Assembly: GCA_007117885.1 (NCBI GenBank)
Contig: SKFS01000011.1
Coordinates: 1 to 44,451 of the forward strand
DNA: 44,451 nucleotides
Origin: Candidatus Izemoplasma sp.
GTDB taxonomy: Bacteria; Bacillota_I; Bacilli_A; Izemoplasmatales; Izemoplasmataceae
Direction: 5' to 3'
The notes beneath the pieces are model-generated. The model saw only the letters and a program-made list of their open reading frames with translations, had not been told where the DNA came from and ran no database searches. How positions within the stretch are numbered: the stretch's first letter is position 1; every line of letters starts with the position of its first letter. Positions 1-9,911 of the stretch are shown piece by piece. Position numbers and translations under genes: made by a program.

Positions 1-25
1 GCTCTCCCAGCTGAGCTAAGGCCCC
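1..25 (-). tRNA. tRNA-Ala, 5' part only (truncated by window edge)
   Basis: Reverse complement GGGGCCTTAGCTCAGCTGGGAGAGC is a typical tRNA-Ala acceptor/D-arm; the rest lies outside the window. Confidence 0.75.
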
Positions 26-29
26 AAAA

Positions 30-106
<77 letters not shown>

Positions 107-223
107 ATCACCATTGTTGTTATTAAGTGCGTGTAATATTCTACTATGTTTACTATGACTTGTCAATATATAACCAGTATTTTGAGAAATACTTGAAATT
201 ACGGACTTTTAGCAGCTAATAGA

Positions 224-298
224 TGGCTGGGCTAGGTGGATTCGAACCACCGATGTCGGAGTCAAAGTCCGATGCCTTAACCACTTGGCCATAGCCCA
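224..298 (-). tRNA. tRNA-Gln (TTG), CCA encoded
   Basis: Reverse complement starts TGGGCTATGGCC, anticodon loop CTTTGAC, TTCGAA T-arm, ends AGCCCAGCCA. Confidence 0.95.
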
Positions 299-302
299 TT
301 AA

Positions 303-386
303 TGGTGGAGGGGGACGGATTTGAACCGCCGAACCCTAAGGAGCAGATTTACAGTCTGCCGCGTTTAACCACTTCGCTACCCCTCC
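303..386 (-). tRNA. tRNA-Tyr (GTA), long variable arm, CCA encoded
   Basis: Acceptor GGAGGGG/CCCCTCC, anticodon loop with GTA, class II variable arm. Confidence 0.95.
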
Positions 387-442
387 AAAACACGCAATAA
401 GTATTGTATAATACTCACCATGAAAAATCAAGTAATTTTTAC

Positions 443-739
443 TCAAACCTTTTTTTTAGATGTTTCCGGATATTTCTTTTTGTTTTTTTCGATTTTCTCT
501 AGAATTATTTGCTGAACATCCAAATTAAGATCATTTGCTAGAGCTAAAGTATACATTAATATATCTGCTATTTCTTCTTTAACGTTGCTCTCATCAAAAC
601 CTTGACTCTGCCACTGAAAGTTCTCAAGCAACTCTGCAGCTTCAATAAATATCGATTTAACTAAGTCGTTGGGCTTATCAGTCATACGCCAACCACGACT
701 ATTTCTAAAGGTAATAATACTATCAATTATTTCTTTCAT
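443..739 (-). CDS. MazG-like nucleotide pyrophosphohydrolase family protein
   Basis: 98 aa with EAAELLENFQW ... EEIADILMYTLALANDL, typical MazG-like EExxE/ExxD helices. Confidence 0.75.
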   Translation of the reverse strand: MKEIIDSIITFRNSRGWRMTDKPNDLVKSIFIEAAELLENFQWQSQGFDESNVKEEIADILMYTLALANDLNLDVQQIILEKIEKNKKKYPETSKKKV

Positions 740-957
740 TCTTCTTTCTCCGATTCTGTGATTTCTTTTATGTTCTTCAGAAACTTATGTCGGGGAAGCA
801 TAATTATTCTCTCGCATTTAATACACATTAATTTAACATCTGCTCCATACCTAACAATTTTCCACATATTACTACCACAAGGATGATTTTTTCTCATTAT
901 AACTTCCATACCAACTTTCAAACTAGTACTATTAATCTTTCTCACTTCTTTCTTCAA
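736..957 (-). CDS. DUF951 family protein
   Basis: GMEVIMRKNHPCGSNMWKIVRYGADVKLMCIKCERIIMLPR; typical downstream neighbour of parB in Firmicutes. Confidence 0.85.
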   Translation of the reverse strand: MKKEVRKINSTSLKVGMEVIMRKNHPCGSNMWKIVRYGADVKLMCIKCERIIMLPRHKFLKNIKEITESEKEE

Positions 958-1783
958 CTATCATCGAAAGATAAGTTTCCTTCTGTTTCTCATTTTTAAA
1001 CTTCAATCTAACTTCATTTTTCGACATAGAAATCTTGATTGGAACATCGGTATTTCTTCTAAAAAATTCTATGATTTTAAAATTCTCTATAGGTAAATTA
1101 CTCGCTCTATTGCTCTTGTTTCTTTTTTTGTCTTTAATAATGTTTTCTAGCTCTCTAACACTCAAGTCTTGTCTTATTATTCTATTTGTCAAATCAAGAA
1201 TATACTCATGATTTTTCAACTTGCTAAGTATCTTTGCGTGACCCAAACTTATGCTCCCTTTCGCAACTTGATTGATTACTAAATCTGGTAATACCAATAG
1301 TCCAACAATGTTTGTAACATATGAGCGACTTTTTCCTATCTTTAGAGCAAGATCTGCATGAGTGATTTTTGAGTTTTTCAATATGTTTTCATAAGCAATT
1401 GCTTCCTCTATCGGATTCAAGTTTTCTCTCTGAATGTTTTCAAGTAATGCCAGTTCTGCAAGCATAATAGAGTTATAATCTCGCACAATTGCAGGAATTG
1501 TTTTCTTATTTGCTAAAATAGAAGCTCGTACTCTTCTCTCACCCGCGACGGTAATATATCCATTAGTTACTGGCTTTACAATTATTGGTTGTAATACACC
1601 GTGTGTTGTAATCGAATCCGCCAGTTCTTTAAGTGAGTTCAAATCAAATGTTTTTCTTGGTTGACTCGGATTTGCTCGAATGTCATCTATGCTAATCTCT
1701 TTGACTTCTTCGTTATCTCTAATTTGCATCCTGTTTTCTTCTATTAAATCTATTATTTTTCTTCCCAAAACTTCTTTACTCAT
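932..1783 (-). CDS. parB: ParB/Spo0J family partition protein
   Basis: NPSQPRKTF, GERRVRAS, ENIQRENLNPIEEA, HTH GKSRSYVTN. Confidence 0.95.
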   Translation of the reverse strand: MSKEVLGRKIIDLIEENRMQIRDNEEVKEISIDDIRANPSQPRKTFDLNSLKELADSITTHGVLQPIIVKPVTNGYITVAGERRVRASILANKKTIPAIVRDYNSIMLAELALLENIQRENLNPIEEAIAYENILKNSKITHADLALKIGKSRSYVTNIVGLLVLPDLVINQVAKGSISLGHAKILSKLKNHEYILDLTNRIIRQDLSVRELENIIKDKKRNKSNRASNLPIENFKIIEFFRRNTDVPIKISMSKNEVRLKFKNEKQKETYLSMIVEERSEKD

Positions 1784-2594
1784 AAATTTTAACCATCTCT
1801 TTCGCTAAGTTTTGATAACTCAAAGAGCCTTTTGATCGAGGTGAATACTCAGTCACTGGAAGACCAAAACTTGGCGCTACCGAGCATTTAACATTACGAG
1901 GTATCACGGTTTTAAAAACTTTCTCTTTAAAATACGTCTTAACTTCGTTTATAACCTCGTACCCTATGTTACTCCTTGTATCTAACATTGTTAGTAGAAC
2001 GCCTTCTATAGTTAAAACTTTATTATTATAACGTTGTCTTGTTTGAATTATCCTAATAGTATTTAATAACTGTGTTAATCCATCCATAGCTAAAAACTCG
2101 CATTGAACGGGTATTAAGACTCCATCAGCAGCAAGCAACGCATTCATAGTAATCAAACCCAAAGAGGGGGGGCAGTCTATTAAGACAAAGTCATAATTGT
2201 CTTTTATTTTATCTAATGAGTTAGACAATATATACTCTTTATTATCATTTTTTAGAAGCTCTCCTTCTATGGTTGCTAACTCAAACCTAGCCGGTAATAT
2301 ATCAACATCAACACTTTCTACTCTCGTAATTATTTGCCCTATTTCCGCTTTTTGCAAAAATAAGTCTGCAATCGTAAACTCCAAATTCGCTCTGTTAATG
2401 CCCATATAAGTAGTTGCATTAGCTTGATGATCAATATCAACTAATAGAATTTTTTTACCTAAGTAAGATAATGAACTAGCAAGATTAACACTAGTTGTTG
2501 TTTTTCCAACTCCACCTTTTTGATTACTCACCGCTATAACTCTTCCCATCAAAAACCTCTCCAGTCTCTTAAATGATTTATTACTATTAATCAT
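1776..2594 (-). CDS. parA: ParA/Soj ATPase
   Basis: Deviant Walker A NQKGGVGKTTTSVNLA, DIDHQANAT, DFVLIDCPPSLG. Likely start at MGRVIAVSNQK inside the ORF. Confidence 0.95.
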   Translation of the reverse strand: MINSNKSFKRLERFLMGRVIAVSNQKGGVGKTTTSVNLASSLSYLGKKILLVDIDHQANATTYMGINRANLEFTIADLFLQKAEIGQIITRVESVDVDILPARFELATIEGELLKNDNKEYILSNSLDKIKDNYDFVLIDCPPSLGLITMNALLAADGVLIPVQCEFLAMDGLTQLLNTIRIIQTRQRYNNKVLTIEGVLLTMLDTRSNIGYEVINEVKTYFKEKVFKTVIPRNVKCSVAPSFGLPVTEYSPRSKGSLSYQNLAKEMVKIYE

Positions 2595-2604
2595 AGAGCT
2601 GATA

Positions 2605-3786
2605 TTATAGGTAATTCTCGAAGTACTGCTGATGTTTCAAGAAAAACTTAATATCTTCATAAGTTAAAAATTCTCTAATCTCTTTATTTTGAAAAAGTTG
2701 TATAATCTCATCATGGGAGTAACTTCTCTCTATTTGTCCCCATTTATCGTACAAAATCGGTTCAGATTTTAGCGTCTTATAAATAATCAAAAGTGCAAGA
2801 ACTCTGTTAGACGAATCTTTAAATATCTCATCAATTCTTGTACTGTAACGGTTATTATGTTCAGAATATGCTGACTTATACTTATTGATCAAGTCAAACT
2901 GAATCGCATAAATTTCATTATCTTTACTAAGTAAGTACTTATTTAATTGATTAGCATACTTTTTTGTTAAAGTCGTAGCTGAAGGACTGTTAAGCACAGT
3001 TTCTATGTTCTGTTTATGTAAAAAAAAGTAAAATTCAATCGTTTCAAGTATTTTTTCTCCTCTTTTTTCCAAAATCTCATTTATAAATACGCCTATCTCA
3101 CTCACAGTTTTTTGAAACTCAACTGTTTCATATATTGGTTTTCTACCTTTCTTTTCATCAATCTCATTTAGATACTTTAGACAGTACTTTCTTTGCTTCT
3201 TTACCATTTCATTTTTTCTTAAATACTCGTAACTCAAAAAACTGTAGATGTTATCAGATAGGATGAAGTAAAGCAAGTAAACAAGAAAGAACGATGCTAG
3301 CATGAACTGATAAGTTAAGTTTGATAATACAACATTATCTTCGTGTAGAGCTAATAATGCTTCTCCCCTAATACTAATATAAAACAATCCATATATGGTT
3401 AGTCCGCCACCATAAACTACATAAGTGTATAAATCTTGATAAAATATCATTACTGTCAACGAGATTAAGATTAGTAAAAACCCATATAAGTAATAAGCTG
3501 ACTCTGTATAATAGATTGTCAGTGCAATAATTGAATAAATAGTTGAATGCATAGATAGACGAACCCGATTGATTATAAGTCCTATAAGACTAATTAAGAA
3601 CAATGTTATAAAACTAATTGGTGCAAACAAACGAACATCAAAACTAAATCCTTCAAAAACAGCTATAGGAACACTAATCAAACCAAAAATAAACAAGAAG
3701 ATTAAAACTACAACTATCTTTGTTTTAAGAAGCTCAGTTAGAGAGAGAAACTCACTGTTTCTCAGTTTACGATAGAGATTTTTCAT
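2605..3786 (-). CDS. Polytopic membrane protein with cytoplasmic C-terminal domain, unknown family
   Basis: 393 aa; several hydrophobic segments in the N-terminal half, soluble C-terminal half; ATGA overlap with the upstream paralogue. Confidence 0.7.
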   Translation of the reverse strand: MKNLYRKLRNSEFLSLTELLKTKIVVVLIFLFIFGLISVPIAVFEGFSFDVRLFAPISFITLFLISLIGLIINRVRLSMHSTIYSIIALTIYYTESAYYLYGFLLILISLTVMIFYQDLYTYVVYGGGLTIYGLFYISIRGEALLALHEDNVVLSNLTYQFMLASFFLVYLLYFILSDNIYSFLSYEYLRKNEMVKKQRKYCLKYLNEIDEKKGRKPIYETVEFQKTVSEIGVFINEILEKRGEKILETIEFYFFLHKQNIETVLNSPSATTLTKKYANQLNKYLLSKDNEIYAIQFDLINKYKSAYSEHNNRYSTRIDEIFKDSSNRVLALLIIYKTLKSEPILYDKWGQIERSYSHDEIIQLFQNKEIREFLTYEDIKFFLKHQQYFENYL

Positions 3787-4985
3787 TTCACATCTTCCTC
3801 TCGATAGATATCTTTGAAAATCCTATCAAAAACTTCCGAGTTTTCTAAATATACATTCAATACATCAGCATCAATCAAGTGAATTAACTCAGAACTCATA
3901 ATATGTTCTTTAACTTCCATATCCGATAGTCCACTAAAAATGGGATTGTCTAGACGTAAAAGTACATACAAAACTACGAAAGCAATAATCCTAACATGGC
4001 GATTGTCTTCATAATGTCTTAATGTCGTGAATCGGGTGTCTGAGTACACATCGCGTTTAGGTATTAAAAAATCTTCTAATAGTCCGATTTTGTAAGCAAT
4101 ATAACGAATTTTTCTTGAACGATTTAGTCTTAAATTATCAATCTCTTTAACTTCCTCAATAGAGTAGTTTGGATATTTTTCTTGTACCTCTTTAATGTCC
4201 ATTTGTTCTAAGTCTTTGATTACTTTTACTTTAGATTTAATTGCGTTCTCCATACCGTAATCTTTTGAAAAAACGTCTGAAAAACGATTGATTGATTCAA
4301 AATAGCTTTTACTTTTTGCCGCTTTTTTTCCTTTATATAAAGTCTCTAGCTCAAACAACGTATCTAAGGTCCGAACTTCAATTTCTTGGATTTCAGTTAA
4401 CTTAGCGATAAACTTAGCTTTGCGTTTAATAAAAACCGTTGATGCTATTGAAATAAGAAAAACGAAAACAAGTAAAAACAAATAAATATATGTAATTGAG
4501 ATATTGTTTTGAGATTGTAAGTTAAAAATCATCGGATTGTTAGAGATTGCAAGGACTCCAAGAAAAAACACCGCAATGTTGTTTAGAAGATTAACTTTTG
4601 CATCTTGATATAATGAGACAATAGCGTAAACTAGAAATATACTTATGTATAGACTTGGTGATTTAACATCAATAATCAAGCTTGCCGATAAAGCATACAA
4701 GCCTAAAGTATTAATATACATAGCTACTTTAATGCTATTAAAGTAATCTTCATAAGCAAAAAAAGCTAAGTTTATGACCAAAATTGCAAAGAAGAAAAAA
4801 GCATACAAAAACAAAACATGTGTTGAAAAACCAAATGTGTTTAGCATGAATATGACAGGCAGAGCAATGATTCCTATCAATGAAAGCACGAACAAACTGT
4901 GCTTTTTTAGGTATCTCAACTCAATGTCTTTTCTAAAATTTTCGAGTTCTCTTGAGGTGTTAATTCTACTTTGCATGTTCTCCAT
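3783..4985 (-). CDS. Polytopic membrane protein with cytoplasmic C-terminal domain, unknown family (apparent paralogue of the adjacent gene)
   Basis: 400 aa, same length and layout as the 2605..3786 product. Confidence 0.7.
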   Translation of the reverse strand: MENMQSRINTSRELENFRKDIELRYLKKHSLFVLSLIGIIALPVIFMLNTFGFSTHVLFLYAFFFFAILVINLAFFAYEDYFNSIKVAMYINTLGLYALSASLIIDVKSPSLYISIFLVYAIVSLYQDAKVNLLNNIAVFFLGVLAISNNPMIFNLQSQNNISITYIYLFLLVFVFLISIASTVFIKRKAKFIAKLTEIQEIEVRTLDTLFELETLYKGKKAAKSKSYFESINRFSDVFSKDYGMENAIKSKVKVIKDLEQMDIKEVQEKYPNYSIEEVKEIDNLRLNRSRKIRYIAYKIGLLEDFLIPKRDVYSDTRFTTLRHYEDNRHVRIIAFVVLYVLLRLDNPIFSGLSDMEVKEHIMSSELIHLIDADVLNVYLENSEVFDRIFKDIYREEDVK

Positions 4986-4994
4986 AATATGCTC

Positions 4995-5687
4995 CTATAA
5001 TTTAACTGGTTGTTTCTTTATTCTAGACAATGATCTCGGATAACCTTTTGGTGTTGAGCGACTCTTTGTTATCACTGGAATAGCCCGTGTGTAGTCATCA
5101 TAGCTATAATTGTAGATTTGGTCTATATCTCCCCCCATAAATTTAATAACTTCGTAGCTTGCTTCCAGTTCTTTTTTTACTGAAGATCCTTTCATAGGCA
5201 AAAATAGACCCCCAATTCTAGTAAATGGTAAGCAAAACTCTGACAATATATCTAAAGAGGCCACCGCTCTAGCGGTAACTATATCATAATAGTCTTTTCG
5301 TTTAAAATCTTCTATTCTACCATGGATCAGCTCAACAGTAATGGATAACTCATCCGCTAAGTTTTTAAGAAATGAGATTCTTTTATTTAAGGAATCAATA
5401 ATGGTTATCTCGAGATTGGGGTAAACTATTTTCAATGGAATAGAAGGAAACCCAGCACCACTGCCAACATCTAATATTTTCTGATTATTAAGCTTAGTGA
5501 CTTTTGATAGCCACAATGAGTCAACAAAGTGTTTGCTGTAGATTTCATTCTTTTCTGTTATGCTGGTTAGATTAACCTTTTTATTCCAAGTTATTAAAGA
5601 TTGATAATATCTTTCAAAATCTTTCAGTTGTTTGGAATTTAAGGTTATCCCCAATGAAGCTAAACTATCTTTAAAACTTTTTTCCAC
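4995..5687 (-). CDS. rsmG: 16S rRNA (guanine(527)-N(7))-methyltransferase RsmG
   Basis: ILDVGSGAGFPSIPLKI, VTARAVASL; next to mnmG. Confidence 0.95.
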   Translation of the reverse strand: MEKSFKDSLASLGITLNSKQLKDFERYYQSLITWNKKVNLTSITEKNEIYSKHFVDSLWLSKVTKLNNQKILDVGSGAGFPSIPLKIVYPNLEITIIDSLNKRISFLKNLADELSITVELIHGRIEDFKRKDYYDIVTARAVASLDILSEFCLPFTRIGGLFLPMKGSSVKKELEASYEVIKFMGGDIDQIYNYSYDDYTRAIPVITKSRSTPKGYPRSLSRIKKQPVKL

Positions 5688-5735
5688 ATTATCACCTTAT
5701 TCATTATACCATTTTTTAATATATGTTTAAAAACA

Positions 5736-5755
5736 AAGTGAGGGATAGCCTCACT
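5736..5755 (-). terminator. Rho-independent terminator after mnmG
   Basis: Minus strand GTGAGGCTATCCCTCAC hairpin followed by TTTGTTTTT. Confidence 0.7.
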
Positions 5756-5756
5756 A

Positions 5757-7622
5757 TTATTTTTTTATATTTAGTTGTATCAACAATATAGAAATGTCAC
5801 TAGGATTAACACCCGATATTCTTGCCGCTTGTCCAATAGTTTTGGGACGAATCTTCTTAAGTTTCTCTTTTGCTTCGTTCGCAAGGTTCTTTAAAGAATC
5901 ATAATTGATACTCTCTGGTATTTTTAGGTTTTCCATTTGAACCATTTTTTCTGCTTGTTTTAATGCTTTTGAAATGTATCCTTCATACTTCACTTCAATA
6001 TCAACTTGATCAAAAATATCTTCACTATAACTAATGTCATCTTTAAATCTGATTAGGTCTTTAGAATAGTAATCTGGTCTCTTTAGTAAATCATAAAAAC
6101 TAATCTTATCTCTAATAAGCGATTTACCTAAAGATCCTAAAAAGGTGTTAGTCTTTGTATCTGGATACAAGTAATGGTTTTTCAACTTACTCTTTAGCTC
6201 TTTGATAAGCTGAACTTTTTCTCTAAACCGTTCATACTGTTCTTCTTTAATAAGTCCAAAATTATAACCATAGTTCATGAGTCTTTGATCTGCATTATCA
6301 TGTCTTAAAAGCAATCTATACTCAGCTCTTGATGTTAGTAACCTATAGGGTTCTATTGTTCCTTTAGTTACTAGATCATCAATCAAGACCCCTATATAAG
6401 CTTCGTTTCTCTTAAGTACAAGGGGTAGCTTTCCTTGGACTTTCAGACTAGCGTTTATGCCAGCAATCAAGCCTTGACCAGCCGCTTCCTCATAACCACT
6501 AGTGCCATTAATCTGGCCTGCAAAGTATAAATTATTGACTAATTTTGATTCAAGACTAGGCCACAATTGTCTAGCATCAATTGCATCGTATTCAATTGCA
6601 TATGCATATTTTGTTATAACTGCATTTTCAAGGCCTGGTATAGATTTTATCATTTCCTCTTGAACTTCTTTTGGCATGGATGTTGAAAACCCTTGAACAT
6701 ATATTTCGTCTAACGATACTGATTCAGGTTCAAGAAAAATCTGATGACGGTGTTTGTCTTTAAAGCGGACTAATTTATCTTCAATTGACGGACAGTAACG
6801 CGGCCCTATGCCTTCCACAACGCCACTGTACATCGATGAACGATGAAGGTTATTATGAATTATTTGATGTGTCTGAGCAGAAGTGTATGTAAGATAACAT
6901 GGATACTGTTTCATAATATCATAACTGAAACTACTACGATATGAAAACTGTCGATGATAGGAATCACCATCATGGCGCTCGGTTTGGGAGTAATCTATCG
7001 TATCAGTTTTTAGTCTAGGTGGTGTTCCTGTTTTAAGTCTAAAAAGATCAAATCCGATTTTCTTTAACTGTGGGCTTAATCCTAATGAAGGTTTTTGATT
7101 GTCTGGTCCTTTTATTATCTTTTGATCACCAATAAGAACATTGCTATTAAGATATGTTCCCGTTGTAATGATGACTACTTTGGATTTATACTTCGTTCCA
7201 TCTTCGAGTTCAACCCCACAAGCAATGTTATCATTAATTAATATTGATTTGACATAGCCTTCAAGCAGTGTCAATCCATCTTGTTTTTTTAGAGTTTCCT
7301 GCATTCTTTTGGAATATGCAACTTTATCTGATTGTGCTCTTAAAGCCTGAACTGCAGGACCTTTTGAGTGGTTTAGCAACCGCATTTGAATGTGTGTTGC
7401 ATCTGTGTTAATAGCCATTTCACCACCTAAGGCATCGATTTCACGTACAACTATACCTTTAGCGGGTCCTCCAATGGAAGGATTGCAAGGCATCGAAGCG
7501 ATATAATCAATGTTCCCCGTTATTAATAGTGTTTTATGGTTCATTCTAGCAGAAGCCAAAGCTGCTTCGGAACCAGCGTGACCGCCACCAACGACAATAA
7601 TTTCATAACTCATAGATATCAC
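5757..7622 (-). CDS. mnmG: tRNA uridine-5-carboxymethylaminomethyl modification enzyme MnmG
   Basis: VVGGGHAGSEAALASARM, MPCNPSIGGPAKG, GTYLNS; full-length GidA. Start likely MSYEIIVVGGG. Confidence 0.97.
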   Translation of the reverse strand: MISMSYEIIVVGGGHAGSEAALASARMNHKTLLITGNIDYIASMPCNPSIGGPAKGIVVREIDALGGEMAINTDATHIQMRLLNHSKGPAVQALRAQSDKVAYSKRMQETLKKQDGLTLLEGYVKSILINDNIACGVELEDGTKYKSKVVIITTGTYLNSNVLIGDQKIIKGPDNQKPSLGLSPQLKKIGFDLFRLKTGTPPRLKTDTIDYSQTERHDGDSYHRQFSYRSSFSYDIMKQYPCYLTYTSAQTHQIIHNNLHRSSMYSGVVEGIGPRYCPSIEDKLVRFKDKHRHQIFLEPESVSLDEIYVQGFSTSMPKEVQEEMIKSIPGLENAVITKYAYAIEYDAIDARQLWPSLESKLVNNLYFAGQINGTSGYEEAAGQGLIAGINASLKVQGKLPLVLKRNEAYIGVLIDDLVTKGTIEPYRLLTSRAEYRLLLRHDNADQRLMNYGYNFGLIKEEQYERFREKVQLIKELKSKLKNHYLYPDTKTNTFLGSLGKSLIRDKISFYDLLKRPDYYSKDLIRFKDDISYSEDIFDQVDIEVKYEGYISKALKQAEKMVQMENLKIPESINYDSLKNLANEAKEKLKKIRPKTIGQAARISGVNPSDISILLIQLNIKK

Positions 7623-7732
7623 CTTTTCAAAACAATTGTATGCTTTTTTAAATTACTTGTAAAGAGATATAAATTATGAAGAAACTTGTTCTATGTTATA
7701 TCACAAGCATTGCAAATGTAGTGTTTAATAAA

Positions 7733-7768
7733 AAAACACTCTACTTCTAAAAATCTTTCGAGTGTTTT
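7733..7768 (-). terminator. Rho-independent terminator after HAD gene
   Basis: Minus strand AAAACACTCG...GAGTGTTTTTTT. Confidence 0.7.
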
Positions 7769-7805
7769 GCTTTCAGTTAACCAAATAATGCCATTTAAAG
7801 TGAGA

Positions 7806-8594
7806 TTAAATCATGTTTAGCTTTTTAAAAACCTTGTATATACCATCTTCATTACACGCATCAGTAACTATATCAGCTGCTTCTTTGAGAGGTTCACAAG
7901 CATTTCCCATAGCAATACCGATGCCTGCTAATTCTACCATAGTAATATCATTGTAGCCATCTCCCACTGCAATTGAATCTTCTTTTTTAAGTCCTAAATG
8001 TTGCAATACTTTTATCATGCCTACTTCTTTCATCCCTCCCGTTTTGTTAATGTCAATTCCATAAGGGCAGGAAATATTAAAGTCTAACTCGGGATAGTTT
8101 TTAGCTATTTCTGAAAAATCTGAACGATCATAAAATAATACCATTTGCAAAATACGATTCTGACTGTGATAATTTTGTTCAACTCGTGGTGTTTTTAAGT
8201 TGAAGTAATCTATAAATTTATCTGCGAGATGATTTGTTTTTTTATTTATTACGAAGTCATCTACCGACTCAAAAGCAATATCAATATTACGCTTTTCCAT
8301 ATCCTTAACAAATCGATCTACAACTTCTGAATCAATGAAATCACTCCAAATAACATCATTATTATGCTTGGCATATCTGCCGTTCGATGCAATGAATGTT
8401 CTAATATCTAACTCTTTATCTACATCATAGAATAAACATGGTGGTCGTCCTGTTGCAATTACAACTATGTGTCCATGGTTTTTTAAACTCTTAATCGTCT
8501 CTAAAGTTGATTCAGGAACCGCATTAATTGAGTGGTCAATTAACGTCCCGTCAAGGTCAAAAAATATAATTTTCTGGTCTTTCATGATTTGCAC
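7806..8594 (-). CDS. Cof-type HAD-IIB family hydrolase
   Basis: FFDLDGTLIDH, VIATGRPP, VGDGYNDITMVELAGIGIAMGNA. Confidence 0.9.
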   Translation of the reverse strand: MQIMKDQKIIFFDLDGTLIDHSINAVPESTLETIKSLKNHGHIVVIATGRPPCLFYDVDKELDIRTFIASNGRYAKHNNDVIWSDFIDSEVVDRFVKDMEKRNIDIAFESVDDFVINKKTNHLADKFIDYFNLKTPRVEQNYHSQNRILQMVLFYDRSDFSEIAKNYPELDFNISCPYGIDINKTGGMKEVGMIKVLQHLGLKKEDSIAVGDGYNDITMVELAGIGIAMGNACEPLKEAADIVTDACNEDGIYKVFKKLNMI

Positions 8595-8636
8595 CTCACA
8601 TTTATATATATTGCCAACTCATGTCGAATATTTAAA

Positions 8637-8747
8637 ATCTCTTATCAAGCATCCTCACTCACATAGAAAGAAGACTTAAGGCTGCTTCGTTTCCGACCTG
8701 ACCTGATTCGTCACTCCCTATTGAATGAGGATGATTGATAAGAGATT
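8637..8747 (-). ncRNA. ffs: Small bacterial signal recognition particle RNA (4.5S type)
   Basis: Minus strand contains the conserved apical domain CAGGTCAGGTCGGAAACGAAGCAGCCTTAAG, flanked by long complementary arms (ATCTCTTATCAATCATCCTCATTC / GAGTGAGGATGCTTGATAAGAGAT); located beside tadA. Confidence 0.93.
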
Positions 8748-8762
8748 AGTAATCCATGTATA

Positions 8763-9221
8763 CTATACACTATCTTTTGTGTTCCGTAAAGTTTTGAAGA
8801 AACTTTTAAGTAAATTTTGTGAATCAAGCTCTAATATACCACCAACAATATCCAGTTCACTTTGCAGTTTCTTGTCAATTCGATTACGCGATGAAACGTG
8901 GGCACCCATTTTAATGTCTAATGCTCCATAAACAACTCGTGAGATGCGTGATTCTATTATTGCTGACATACACATATGGCAAGGTTCCAAAGTTACATAG
9001 AGTATACAATCTTCAAGATGCCATGTCCCCAGTAGTTTACTAGCTTGTTCAATAGCTAATATTTCAGCATGAGCTGTAACACGATTTAAAGATTCTTTCA
9101 AGTTGTGTGCCCTTGCAATGATTTCTTTTTCTTTAACAATCACTGCCCCGACTGGAACTTCATTTTTAAGTAATGCTTTTTTTGCTTCGGTTAAGGCTTC
9201 TTTCATGTATCTATTTGACAT
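8763..9221 (-). CDS. tadA: tRNA-specific adenosine deaminase TadA
   Basis: VPVGAVIV, TAHAEILAIEQA, LYVTLEPCHMCMSAI. Confidence 0.95.
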   Translation of the reverse strand: MSNRYMKEALTEAKKALLKNEVPVGAVIVKEKEIIARAHNLKESLNRVTAHAEILAIEQASKLLGTWHLEDCILYVTLEPCHMCMSAIIESRISRVVYGALDIKMGAHVSSRNRIDKKLQSELDIVGGILELDSQNLLKSFFKTLRNTKDSV

Positions 9222-9828
9222 GTAGTTTTCCTATAATCGATTTAGGTTTCCGATAAACTTTGTGACAATGCCTGCATCGTGCTTCATAGGATTCGCTTGC
9301 TCCAATTAAAACGATTGGATCCATATAACGCGCTGGTTTACCATCTACAATTCTTTGTGTTCTTGTAGCAGGAGCGCTGCACTTAACACAGACCGCTGTC
9401 AACTTGGTCACAAACTCTGCAATGGTTATTAATCTTCCCATGAAGCCAAAAGGTTCAGCTCTAAAATCTGTATCTAATCCACTAACAATAACTCGCTTTC
9501 CTTGTTCAGCGAAGTTATCTAAAATATCAACAGTCTCAGCATCTAAAAATTGAACCTCATCGACTGCAATCACTTGGGTTTCAGGTTGAATATGTAAAAG
9601 CATTTCTCTACCTTTAGAGATATTAATCGATCGTGTACGATTATTATTGTGGGATACAACCTCGTTTTCAGCATAACGTCCATCAATAAGAGGTTTAAAA
9701 ACGATTATGTTTTTTTTAGCGTATTCAAGTCGTTTTATTCGACGTAATAATTCTTCAGTCTTTCCTGCAAACATAGGTCCAGTTATGACTTCAATCCAGC
9801 CCTCTTTTTGTGTCAACATGGCAATCAC
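9211..9828 (-). CDS. tdk: Thymidine kinase
   Basis: GPMFAGKTEELLRRIKR, VDEVQF, Zn-ribbon CVKC...CRHC. Confidence 0.96.
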   Translation of the reverse strand: MIAMLTQKEGWIEVITGPMFAGKTEELLRRIKRLEYAKKNIIVFKPLIDGRYAENEVVSHNNNRTRSINISKGREMLLHIQPETQVIAVDEVQFLDAETVDILDNFAEQGKRVIVSGLDTDFRAEPFGFMGRLITIAEFVTKLTAVCVKCSAPATRTQRIVDGKPARYMDPIVLIGASESYEARCRHCHKVYRKPKSIIGKLHVK

Positions 9829-9888
9829 CTCGTTATATATTATAGTAGAATACGTATAGAATTAATAGTGGTAAAGAGAGATTAATAA

Positions 9889-9911
9889 AAAAACCGCATT
9901 TGCGGTTTTCT
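9889..9911 (-). terminator. Rho-independent terminator after rpmE
   Basis: Minus strand AAAACCGCAAATGCGGTTTTTTT. Confidence 0.85.

Noticed and set aside
5680-5697. DnaA-box-like TTTTCCACA near rsmG start
   Set aside because: Single imperfect match, no cluster, no AT-rich unwinding element recognisable; not evidence for oriC within the window.
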